Source: Pseudomonadota bacterium (GTDB lineage Bacteria > Pseudomonadota > Gammaproteobacteria > Acidiferrobacterales > Acidiferrobacteraceae). From it: 23,407 nt of DNA. Position numbers and translations under genes: made by a program. The DNA lies in assembly GCA_021795255.1 (NCBI GenBank), contig JAJYPQ010000015.1, positions 1 to 23,407 of the forward strand, written 5' to 3'. This document shows positions 8,377-15,848 of the stretch, in pieces; within the stretch, counting starts at the first letter, position 1; each line of letters starts with the position of its first letter. The notes beneath the pieces were generated by a model. The model saw only the letters and a list, made by a program, of their open reading frames with translations. It ran no database searches and was not told the DNA's origin.

Positions 8377-8716
8377 GGCATCCACCGACCCATATTCTGG
8401 GGACAGTTTTGCCCGGGGGGGACCCGCCCTGGGGTCTGGGTGCGGCGCAAGCGACAGGGGTGCGAGGCAAAAGCTGCTGTCTTCTTGGTAAGACAACCAC
8501 AAGGTGGCCAATCTGTCGGTATCTGGCTCGGCCCGCCGTAACGCAACCGGGCCTCTGGAGAGTCCGCGGAGCCCTTTCATACCCAAAACCGATTTTACTG
8601 ATTCGCAAGTTTACCCCGATCCCGTTGATCGGCAATCACTCGAGGAGGCCCTAGATGAACCACCACGGATAAATCACCGCGGAACCGAACGCCTACATAA
8701 CTACGGAGAAGATATT
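8377..8716 (+). other. Non-coding gap after cusA, with a possible five-codon leader
   Basis: No protein gene is convincing here. A GC-rich dyad near 8423-8441 (GACCC/GGGGTC) has no T-run, so it is a poor terminator. At 8655-8672 a five-codon ORF (Met-Asn-His-His-Gly) sits behind a very strong GAGGAGG site, 45 bases before the next gene. The upstream continuation of that gene's frame (from 8504) lacks a ribosome site and is not protein-like. Confidence 0.4.
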
Positions 8717-9166
8717 ATGAATAAAACAGAAGAAAGTCTGATGTATAAGAGTCCCGTTCTGAGAACAGTTACCGCTCGTCATACCCTTCTGGCATTCGCC
8801 CTTGCCGCCGCGGTATTTCCCGTTACCGCGTTCGCTCAGAGCGGCGCCGGGACAGACGGTGACGCCATGACCAAAATGGGTATGTACACGCATAGGAAGG
8901 TACAAGCCCCGCCAACTCCCGCGACGACGGGTAACCGCGCGCCAGACGGTGCCGCTATGGCCAGAATGGGTATGTATGGGAATGGGAACGCGCGCGTCAG
9001 ATCGATTCAGGCGACTTTAAACCATAAGGAACATGCCCACCTCACCTTGGACGGTAAGATGGGCGTACAGACACAGGCCGCGCTGAAGAAGTTTCAGGTG
9101 GCGCACGGCCTCAAACCGACAGGACAGGCCAACAAACAGACAGTCAAGGCACTAGGTCTCAATTAA
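8717..9166 (+). CDS. Secreted peptidoglycan-binding protein with duplicated Met-rich motif
   Basis: A 149-residue exported protein. The start at 8717 follows GGAGAAGATATT; a second in-frame ATG at residue 9 is a possible alternative. A signal peptide covers about residues 20-40 (cleavage after AFA). The mature N-terminus carries two copies of an 11-residue motif, DGDAMTKMGMY (47-57) and DGAAMARMGMY (77-87), separated by a Pro/Thr linker. Residues 90-149 match a PG_binding_1 fold (VRSIQATLN, LDGKMGVQTQAALKKFQ, GLKPTG, VKALGLN). It probably anchors to the cell wall. No enzyme domain is present. Position just after the Cus operon and the paired methionines suggest periplasmic metal binding, which is inference only. 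A terminator follows. Confidence 0.82.
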   Translation: MNKTEESLMYKSPVLRTVTARHTLLAFALAAAVFPVTAFAQSGAGTDGDAMTKMGMYTHRKVQAPPTPATTGNRAPDGAAMARMGMYGNGNARVRSIQATLNHKEHAHLTLDGKMGVQTQAALKKFQVAHGLKPTGQANKQTVKALGLN

Positions 9167-9199
9167 ACGGGCATCAATCTTTTACATGTCCGTGTTGTC

Positions 9200-9244
9200 G
9201 CGCACCCTGAGCACCCATACAACCGGGCAGGGTGGCGCTTTTTC
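9200..9244 (+). terminator. Rho-independent terminator after the peptidoglycan-binding gene
   Basis: GCGCACCCTG pairs with CAGGGTGGCGC (one extra G), with an 18-base loop, followed by TTTTT. It lies 34 bases after the stop codon. Confidence 0.75.
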
Positions 9245-9285
9245 ATGATTGGCGTTGGTTTGCGTGATTCTCGGCTATCCCCCTG

Positions 9286-9307
9286 TGTCACAGTAGTTGC
9301 CGCCCGA
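9286..9307 (+). repeat. IS3 left terminal inverted repeat
   Basis: TGTCACAGTAGTTGCCGCCC plus GA; matches the complement of the right end at 18 of 22 positions. Confidence 0.75.
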
Positions 9308-9343
9308 ATTAATCGTTAATCTGGGGGGCGAGGTGAGAGAACG

Positions 9344-9819
9344 ATGGCACGATACGCACAACGATTGAAGGATCAAGCCGTGGCCCGGCTGCTGCCGCCC
9401 GAGAGCGCTGCGGTGGATACAGTGGCCCACGAGCTGGGGGTAGGAGTGGCCACTTTGGAGCGCTGGCGGGCTGAGGCCTTGGGAGCCCCAAGAACGGAAC
9501 GCACTTGGACCGCGGTAGCGCGTTGGGAGGCCGTGATTGCGACCGCCGCGCTAGATGAGACGGCTAAAAGCGTCTGGTGTCGGGAACAGGGCCTGTATCC
9601 GTTGGATTTGGAAGCCTGGCGGGATCAGGCCATCGCGGCATTGGCCACCCCTGCGGAGGCCCGGGCAAGACCCGAGGAGACCCCCGCAAGGATCGACGGC
9701 GCATCCAGGAGCTCGAGCGCGAGATGCGGCGCAAAGACAAGGCCTTGGTGGAGACCGCGGCCTTGCTGGTGCTCTCAAAAAAACTCTCGGCGATCTTTCG
9801 GGAGGGCGCGGACGAATGA
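9344..9819 (+). CDS. IS3-family OrfA (helix-turn-helix), one -1 frame break
   Basis: DNA-binding half of the transposase. The frame from ATG 9344 reads a helix-turn-helix (VAHELGVGVATLERWRAEAL), then the WCREQGLYPLDLEAWRDQA block found in this IS3 branch. Continuity with the expected tail (RKDRRRIQELEREMRRKDKA, then LVLSKKLSAIFREGADE and stop 9817-9819) needs a -1 shift at the five-C run 9681-9685, in the codon context ACC CCC G. Without the shift the first frame runs on into non-homologous sequence. The cause could be a lost C, a sequencing undercall or true slippage. The stop overlaps the orfB start. Confidence 0.75.
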
Positions 9820-10906
9820 TTCCGCTGAACGATCGCCAAACTCTAGCCCAGAATATCCGACAAGCGCAGGCCGAAGGCGCCCGTCTGCACGCCGTCTGTG
9901 CGCTCGCTGGCATTGATATCCGCACCCTGCAACGTTGGGAGCGGGGCTCAGGCCTCACGCACGGAGACCGACGTCCGGAGGCGGCGCACAAAACACCGGC
10001 CCACGCCCTGTCCGAGGCCGAACGGGCCAGGATCCTTAACGTCACCAATGAACCGCGCTTTGCGGCCATGCCGCCTGCGCGTATCGTGCCCACACTCGCC
10101 GACGAGGGCGTGTATCTGGCGAGCGAGTCCACCTTCAGCCGGATCTTGCGATCGGCAGGCCAGACGCACCACCGAGGCCGAGCGAAGACCCCCGGCCTTC
10201 GCGTCCCCCGACCACCCATGTGGCCACCGGCCCCCGCCAGGTCTGGTGTTGGGACATGACGTATCTGCCGGCCGAGGTCGCGGGACGCTGGTTTTTTCTC
10301 TACCTGATCCTCGACCTCTATAGCCGCAAGATCGTGGGCACCACGGTCGCCGACACCGATGACGCCGACCATGCCGCCCACCTAGCGCGACGCACCGCTC
10401 TCGCCGAAGGAATCCACGGTCTTCACGAAAAGCCCGTGCTCCACGGCGACAACGGCGCCACCTTGAAGGCCACTACGGTGCTCGCCATGCTCCATTGGCT
10501 TGGCGTAAAGCCCTCCTACTCACGGCCTCGCGTCAGCGACGACAACGCCTTCGTGGAATCGCTCTTTCGCACCGCCAAATACCGGCCGGAGTTCCCGGAG
10601 CGGGGCTTTGCGGATCTCGAGGCCGCACGGAGTTGGGCGCACGCCTTCGTGCATTGGTATAACCATGACCATGCCCACAGTGGCATCCGTTATGTGAGCC
10701 CGGCTGAGCGCCATGCGGGAGAAGACGTCGCCATCCTGGCCGCCCGTCATGCCCTCTACCAGGAGGCCAAGGCACGACATCCGCGTCGCTGGTCGGGGCC
10801 CACCCGCAACTGGTCGCCGATAGCGGTGGTCACCTTAAACCCGGAGCGAAAGTCAGCGATCAACGTGACCGTCGATCCCTTAACCGAAAAACGCAACATC
10901 GCATGA
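9816..10906 (+). CDS. IS3-family OrfB DDE transposase, one -1 frame break
   Basis: Catalytic integrase (rve) half. ATG 9816 overlaps the orfA stop (ATGA). The first part has an N-terminal HTH-like region (LHAVCALAGIDIRTLQRWER) and the family's RIVPTLADEGVYLASESTFS. At the five-C run 10189-10193 (again ACC CCC G) a -1 shift is needed to join RGRAKTP to RPSRPPTTHVATGPRQVW. The DDE core follows: first Asp in WDMTYL, second in LHGDNGA, and Glu in DNAFVESLFRTAKYRP. It ends with WYNHDHAHSGIRYVSPAERH and a normal tail, stop 10904-10906. If the breaks are real, little intact transposase would be made without slippage. Confidence 0.78.
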
Positions 10907-10907
10907 C

Positions 10908-10929
10908 TCAGGCGGCAACTGCCTTGACA
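10908..10929 (-). repeat. IS3 right terminal inverted repeat
   Basis: Read on the minus strand it begins TGTCAAGGCAGTTGCCGCC; pairs with 9286-9307. Confidence 0.75.
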
Positions 10930-11008
10930 CGCACCGCTATCAACGGGGCATTAATGCAAATTGTCGCAATATGTCGGATCAACCCCTATCTCAACTAAAG
11001 GAGATTTT

Positions 11009-11359
11009 ATGCGTAAAACTACATTCGTTTCGCGCCATCAATGGCTAAAAAAAGCCGTCGTTATCGCCTCGGCGGTGGTCGTGTCCCCATTTATGGAGTC
11101 ATCTAAAGCCTTAGCCACTACTTCACCAAAAATCGCCAAGGCAGTCGTCCATTACCAGGACCATCCCCTTGATGGCAAAATGTGCGGGATGTGCCAACAC
11201 TTCATTCCCCTGGGCGGTGTTGCGGGACACGGAATGATGGGTTCAGGGATGATGGGCAACATGGGCCCAGGAATGATGAAAGATGGGACCTGCCAGCTTG
11301 TGCAAGGACAAATCCGCCCTATGGGCTACTGTATCCTGTATGCGCCTGTCCGGTCGTAA
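11009..11359 (+). CDS. HiPIP-like [4Fe-4S] protein with Met-rich insertion
   Basis: A 116-residue exported protein; the start at 11009 has AAAGGAGATTTT ahead. After a hydrophobic leader (residues 16-36) the mature part matches high-potential iron-sulfur proteins: VVHYQDHP, then Cys59-x2-Cys62, Cys95 and Cys108 (VQGQIRPMGYCILY), four ligands for one [4Fe-4S] cluster. Cys62 and Cys95 are 32 residues apart in between, far more than usual; the extra loop (residues 69-93) is Gly/Met-rich with Met76, 77, 81, 82, 85, 89 and 90. The leader SRHQWLKK resembles a Tat signal whose second Arg is His. HiPIPs carry electrons in the periplasm, including in iron oxidisers (Iro). The Met loop beside copper efflux genes hints at copper binding, which is inference. 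It is flanked by two IS elements. Confidence 0.82.
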   Translation: MRKTTFVSRHQWLKKAVVIASAVVVSPFMESSKALATTSPKIAKAVVHYQDHPLDGKMCGMCQHFIPLGGVAGHGMMGSGMMGNMGPGMMKDGTCQLVQGQIRPMGYCILYAPVRS

Positions 11360-11455
11360 GAAGATATGTTGCATATTCAGGGCGGATGGCTTTATTGCTT
11401 TAGTGGTTCCCGGTTACGGAATTTAAACGAGAAACGTTCTAAACACGACGACATA

Positions 11456-11472
11456 AATAATGCAGCATTATC
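11456..11472 (+). repeat. IS630 left terminal inverted repeat
   Basis: AATAATGCAGCATTATC, preceded by TA at 11454-11455. Confidence 0.85.
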
Positions 11473-11509
11473 CTATCATTGCACCGTTCCTTTCTACGGG
11501 AGAGAGACG

Positions 11510-12539
11510 ATGCGGAAATTGCAGATTGCGGATGCTGAGGTCATGCGAATAGCGATTCAGCAAGAGATTGGGCGTAGCGAGGAATCGCGTTACGATCATC
11601 GATTGCATGGATTGCTGCTGGTCAATCCTGCCGAGAAGTCGCAGAGTTGTTTGGCGAGAACGGCACGACCGTGCAGCGCTGAGTGAGCCGCTTTGAGCAA
11701 GGTGGCCTAGACGCCTTGCGCGAAGGCGAGCGAGCGCGCCGACCGCGCACGCTAGAGGCGAAGGATTGGCGCCGGTTGCAGGGCGATCTGCGCAAGACCC
11801 CGCGTGACTTCGGCTTACCCGCCACACTCTGGGACGGTCCGGTCTTATCGGAACATCTGCGTCGCCGATACGGGGTGGATCTGGGGGTGCGGCAATGCCA
11901 ACGATTGTTCCGGCGCGAGGGCTTCCGCCTCCGCAAGCCGCGTTTCCAAGTCGCCCCGTCCGATCCGCTGAAAGTCTCAACAGAAAAAACTCCGGCGCCT
12001 GGCTCGCCGCGCCGACGTCGCACTGGGGAGCCTGGATGAATGTCACTTCCAGTAACAGGGCTCGCGTTGCCGCATGTGGGTATCCCCGGAAATCAATCAA
12101 GGACCTCATACGGCAGCATGCCCCGACCCGTAAATCCGTATCTTGCTTCGGCGCCGTCAGTTTGAGCACCGGTCAGTTCGTGCGCATGACATGCCCCCTC
12201 TTCAATGCCACGACCTTCCGGAGTTTCCTCAGGCGACTGCTGCGCCAACAAACCCCCGGACGGCGCATGATTCTCGTACTCGACAAGGCCCGCTATCATC
12301 ACGCCAAACTCCTGGCCCCTTTTCTACGTCGCCATACCCGACACCTGCGGCTGCTGTTCTTACCACCCTACAGTCCGTAACTCGCCCCTATCGAGCGGGT
12401 TTGGAAGCTGACGCGGCGCCTCGCGACGCACAACCGCACCTTCGCAACGCTTCCCGACGTCTTGAAGGCCGTCAACACGTGTTTCGACCAGTGGCGTCGG
12501 CCGAACGCAGTGTTGCGAAGATTATGCTGCATTATTTAA
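11510..12539 (+). pseudogene. IS630-family transposase, multiply broken
   Basis: ATG 11510 follows a GGGAGAGAGACG site. The chain can be pieced together from three frames: N-terminus MRKLQIADAEVMRIAIQQEI; HTH part CREVAELFGENGTTVQR; middle LRKTPRDFGLPATLWDGPVL; first Asp in LDECHF (about 12036-12050); second Asp in ILVLDKARYHHA (about 12270-12302); Glu in LAPIERVWK (about 12380-12406). Lesions seen: a frame break near 11625, TGA for Trp near 11680, a break near 11985, TAA after the DECHF block near 12053, another break before the RQHAPTRKS segment near 12110, and TAA inside the PPYSP-LAPIE block at 12378-12380. Not functional. Confidence 0.85.
12520..12536 (-). repeat. IS630 right terminal inverted repeat
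   Basis: Read on the minus strand it is AATAATGCAGCATAATC; followed on the plus strand by TA at 12537-12538. Confidence 0.85.
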
Positions 12540-12689
12540 GACGCTGTGGTTAACCGCAACGCCGATGACGCCTCCAAAGCGGCGTGTCAGACGGGCAATC
12601 ATCAGGCCGCCGTGATTCGCGATTTCCCGGCCTACGGCGTACCAGAGGCGAACCTCGAGGGCGTGCCTCCGGAGCCGATGGGGTCCCAC
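12522..12689 (-). CDS. Small ORF at the end of the second RND operon, cut by IS630
   Basis: GTG at 12689 has GAGGAG three bases ahead (tight spacing) and lies 24 bases after the RND pump stop. It reads 55 residues, including LEVRLWYAVGREIANHGGLM and IARLTRRFGGVIGVAVNH, then runs into the IS630 inverted repeat, which supplies the stop. If the IS and one TA are removed, the frame reads on only CRRV and a stop, so the native ORF may have been about 55-60 residues. I do not recognise the product. The codon frame is open across the whole gap, but this is short and could be chance. Confidence 0.35.
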   Translation of the reverse strand: MGPHRLRRHALEVRLWYAVGREIANHGGLMIARLTRRFGGVIGVAVNHSVLNNAA

Positions 12690-12713
12690 TTTCTCCTCGA
12701 TACGTCCGGTGCG

Positions 12714-15700
12714 TCAAAGCGTGGCGCCCCGCACGCGAGTCTGGTCATGTCGACGCAAGGCGCGGTAGACGCTCGGGATGACGACCAGATTGAGCACAGT
12801 AGAGGTCACGAGGCCGCCGAGTACGACAAAGGCCAGCGGGCGCTCAAGCTCCTTGCCGACCGGTGATCCCCACAAGAGTGGCAATAAGGCGAGAGCTGGC
12901 GTGATCGAAGTCATGAGAATGGGTATGAGGCGGTCGAGCGTACCCTCCCTCACCACTTCGTCGACCGACCGACCATCGGCCTCGAGGTCTTTGTAGTGGC
13001 TTATAAGGATGATCCCGTTGCGTGCCGTGATGCCAAAGAGCGCGATGAATCCGATGACGGCGGCGGTACTGAGCGTCGACCCCGTCAAAAGCAGCGCCGC
13101 CACCCCTCCGACCATGGCCAACGGTAGATTGACAAGCACGAGCAAGGCGTCGCGCAGCGACCCGAACGCTTTCTGGAGGAGCAGTGCCGAAAGGATGATG
13201 GCGAGCAGCCCGAGCCGCCAGAGCGTGGTATTGGCGCGCTGCTGGCTGCGAAAAGTCCCACCGTAGCGCACGAAGTAGGCGCGCGGCAACGGTACCGCCG
13301 CCATGCGCTTTTTGACTTCATGGACGACCGTAGACAGCGCCCTCCCGGTTACATCGAAAGTGAGTAGCAGGAGGCGGTGTCCGTGTGCCCGGCGAATCTC
13401 GAAAGGAACTGGGCGCACCCGGATCGAGGCGAGCTCGGCTAGCGGCACGACGGCGCGCGCGCCGAGAGCGGGCGCGCGCACGGGCAGTTGGCGTAGGGCG
13501 TGCGCGGAGCGCCGGGCGCCGCGGGCGACCCGCAGGGTGATCGCAAACCGCCGCGGGCCGTGGAGGACGTGACCCATGGGCGTGTCGTTCAGGTAGAGAT
13601 TGACATCGCGTAACAGCCGCCCCGCGGGCACACCGTAGTGAGCGTCGCGCCCGCGGCGCGGCGTGACCACGATCTGGGGGACACGGATCTGTTGCTCGAG
13701 ATGCAGATCGACGATTCCGTGTATGGGGGCGACCGCGCGGCTCGCGGCCTTGCCGATCTGATAGAGGCGGCGCAGGTGTGGCCCGTAGATTTTCACCGCC
13801 ACGTCCGCCGGCACACCCGATTCCACGTCGTCGATGCGATGGGCAATGAATTCGCCGAGGTTGAAAGCGACCCCAGGGATCGTCCCGAGGCGACGGCGGA
13901 TCTCGCCCAGCAGGACGTGTGGCGATTGTGGACCGCGGTGAAAATCGATGCGCAGGTCGAATTCAGAGTTGTTCGGGGTATTCGCCCCGGGCGTGAGTGT
14001 CCCAGCACCGGCGCGCTGGTCGACCGACACGACTTGCGGGAAGGCCGCGAGGTCCCGGCGCACAACCGCGCCCAGGCGCATCGATTCGCGCCAGGGGGTC
14101 CCGGGCAGGGCGGTCATGACCAGGATGTAGTTCCCTTCGTGGAAGGGCGGTAGAAATGAACGCCCGAGGCGCGCGAAGCCCACGCCGGCCGCCGCCACTG
14201 CCACGAGCGCGAGAATCACGATGGTGCGCGTCCGCGGTAGAATACGCTCCAGAAGGCGCAAGTAATGGGACTTAAGGAAGCGGACGAGGCCTGTTTCGCG
14301 CTCGGCGCCAAGCGCCTTTTCTCCGTGGCGGCTGAAGAGCAGCGAACACAGGGCTGGGACCAGGGTCACGGACACGACCAGCGAGGCGAGCATGGTGGCC
14401 AGATAGGCTATGCCGAGCGGTGAAAAGATGCGTCCGGGGATGCCGTGCATGAAAAATACCGGCAGAAAGACCAAAATCACGATGGCGGTGGCGTAGACAA
14501 TGGAGTTCAGTATCTCGCGGATGGCATGAAGGATGGCGGTATCCATCCCGGACACCGCTTTTCCCGTCATCCGGTCGTGGTGGGCGATACGCAGCCGACG
14601 AACGGTGTTTTCCACGGTAATGATGCCGTTGTCGACGACCTCGCCTATGGCCACCGCCAGGCCCCCGAGGGTCATGGCGTTCACGCCGGCGTGGAAGAAG
14701 TAAAGGATCAGCGCCCCGAGCGCGAACGAGGCCGGCAACGCCATGAACGTCGCCAACGAGGCCCGCCAATTGGCGAGGAACACGAGCAGCACAAGGATGA
14801 CAATGAGGGCGCCTTGCCACAAGGCTGTCCACAGGTTGTGGATGGCGGCATGGATGAAGGTCGACTGCCGGAAAATGTGGGTGTCGAGGGTGACGCTTGG
14901 CGGGAGCGCGCGGCGCGCGGCGCGCAAGGTGTGTAGTACGTGTTGCGTGGTCGTGATGGTGCTGGCGCCGTAGGCCTTGTAGACGGTCCCCACCACCGCG
15001 GGTGCTTGACCCAAGGCCGCAGCACCCAGGCGTATAGCGTGCCAGCGACGGACCCGAGCGACCTGGGCGAGGGTTATGGGTAGGCCGTCACGCGTCGCGA
15101 CCAGGGTATGTCGCAGGCGCGAAAGCGCATCGCTCTCATGAAGCCTGCCCGCCGCTGACACGATCAATTCCTGGCCCGGTGTCTCCACCATGCCGCCGGG
15201 AAGGTCGCGGCTCACCCCGCGCACGGCGCGTGCCACCTCGCCCACGCTGACCCGGTAGGCCTGCATGGCGGTGGGATCGAGGTCGATCTGATATTGCGTG
15301 ACCGCCCCGCCGATGTCGGCCACGTCGGCGACCCCGCCCACAGAAAGTAGCCGCGGGCGGATCACCCAGTCCGCCAAGGTCCGCAGCTCCTGGGTCGGTA
15401 GGACCGAGCTTGTGAGTGAGTACTTAACGAGCCATCCGATGGCCGACGTGAGCGGAAAGATCTCCGGTCCGTGAATGCCCGCGGGCAGCCGTGACTGCAG
15501 GTCCTGGAGTCGTTCGGCAATCAGCTGGCGGTCATGGTAGATGTTGGTACCGGCGTGAAAGACCACCGTCACGAGCGATACCCCAAGCGTCGTCTTCGAG
15601 CGGACCACGCGTATACCCATCGTGCCACTGACGGCAGTCTCGATAGGATAGGTGACAATCGTTTCCATGTCGCGCGGCGCCATGCCGGGCAAGGTGGTGC

Positions 15701-15848
15701 CTATGACCACACGCGGCGTGGCGAAGGCCGGGAAAACGTTTATGGGCATGCTGCGCCAGGCAAGCAGGGCCGCCCCAACGAGAATGACGAAACCCCCGAT
15801 GACGAGCGCGCGGCTGCGTAGCGATAACGTGATCAGGAAATTGAACAT
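12714..15848 (-). CDS. Heavy-metal RND efflux pump, non-copper type
   Basis: Inner-membrane RND pump, 1044 residues, normal length. ATG 15848 overlaps the adaptor's TGA by one base (TGATG); in-frame codons further upstream lie inside the adaptor gene. The proton-relay motif is kept (AIGEVVDNGIITVEN, Asp and Glu seven apart). It resembles the HME branch: LPPFHEGNYILVMTALPGTP in the porter domain and HRIDDVESGVPADVAVKIYG. The CusA metal-binding methionines are not conserved: the position of Met672 is Asp674, that of Met573 is Val (with a Met one residue later), and the Met623 region reads NNSEFDLRIDF. CzcA-type signatures are not a clear match either, so the substrate is unassigned, probably a divalent cation. 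No frameshift or stop. Confidence 0.9.
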   Translation of the reverse strand: MFNFLITLSLRSRALVIGGFVILVGAALLAWRSMPINVFPAFATPRVVIGTTLPGMAPRDMETIVTYPIETAVSGTMGIRVVRSKTTLGVSLVTVVFHAGTNIYHDRQLIAERLQDLQSRLPAGIHGPEIFPLTSAIGWLVKYSLTSSVLPTQELRTLADWVIRPRLLSVGGVADVADIGGAVTQYQIDLDPTAMQAYRVSVGEVARAVRGVSRDLPGGMVETPGQELIVSAAGRLHESDALSRLRHTLVATRDGLPITLAQVARVRRWHAIRLGAAALGQAPAVVGTVYKAYGASTITTTQHVLHTLRAARRALPPSVTLDTHIFRQSTFIHAAIHNLWTALWQGALIVILVLLVFLANWRASLATFMALPASFALGALILYFFHAGVNAMTLGGLAVAIGEVVDNGIITVENTVRRLRIAHHDRMTGKAVSGMDTAILHAIREILNSIVYATAIVILVFLPVFFMHGIPGRIFSPLGIAYLATMLASLVVSVTLVPALCSLLFSRHGEKALGAERETGLVRFLKSHYLRLLERILPRTRTIVILALVAVAAAGVGFARLGRSFLPPFHEGNYILVMTALPGTPWRESMRLGAVVRRDLAAFPQVVSVDQRAGAGTLTPGANTPNNSEFDLRIDFHRGPQSPHVLLGEIRRRLGTIPGVAFNLGEFIAHRIDDVESGVPADVAVKIYGPHLRRLYQIGKAASRAVAPIHGIVDLHLEQQIRVPQIVVTPRRGRDAHYGVPAGRLLRDVNLYLNDTPMGHVLHGPRRFAITLRVARGARRSAHALRQLPVRAPALGARAVVPLAELASIRVRPVPFEIRRAHGHRLLLLTFDVTGRALSTVVHEVKKRMAAVPLPRAYFVRYGGTFRSQQRANTTLWRLGLLAIILSALLLQKAFGSLRDALLVLVNLPLAMVGGVAALLLTGSTLSTAAVIGFIALFGITARNGIILISHYKDLEADGRSVDEVVREGTLDRLIPILMTSITPALALLPLLWGSPVGKELERPLAFVVLGGLVTSTVLNLVVIPSVYRALRRHDQTRVRGATL

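Larger units (their letters stand above)
9286..10929 (+). mobile_element. IS3-family insertion sequence, about 1.64 kb
   Basis: The ends are imperfect inverted repeats beginning TGTCA, 18 of 22 bases matching (9286-9307 and 10908-10929), enclosing orfA and orfB in the IS3 arrangement with an ATGA overlap. No direct target repeat is apparent on the flanks (CTG on the left, CGC on the right), so either the duplication has decayed or the ends recombined. The element separates the peptidoglycan-binding gene from the HiPIP gene. Confidence 0.8.
11456..12536 (+). mobile_element. Decayed IS630-family element flanked by TA
   Basis: Terminal inverted repeats (AATAATGCAGCATTATC at 11456-11472; complement at 12520-12536, 16 of 17 matching) are directly flanked by TA on both sides (11454-11455 and 12537-12538), the classic IS630/Tc1 target duplication. 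Length is 1081 bases. The single transposase gene is badly damaged. The insertion interrupts a short ORF at the 3' end of the second RND operon. Confidence 0.88.

Noticed and set aside
8504..8716. N-terminal extension of the peptidoglycan-binding protein
   Set aside because: The extension would put about 70 residues before a clear signal peptide, and the internal ATG at 8717 has a good ribosome site.
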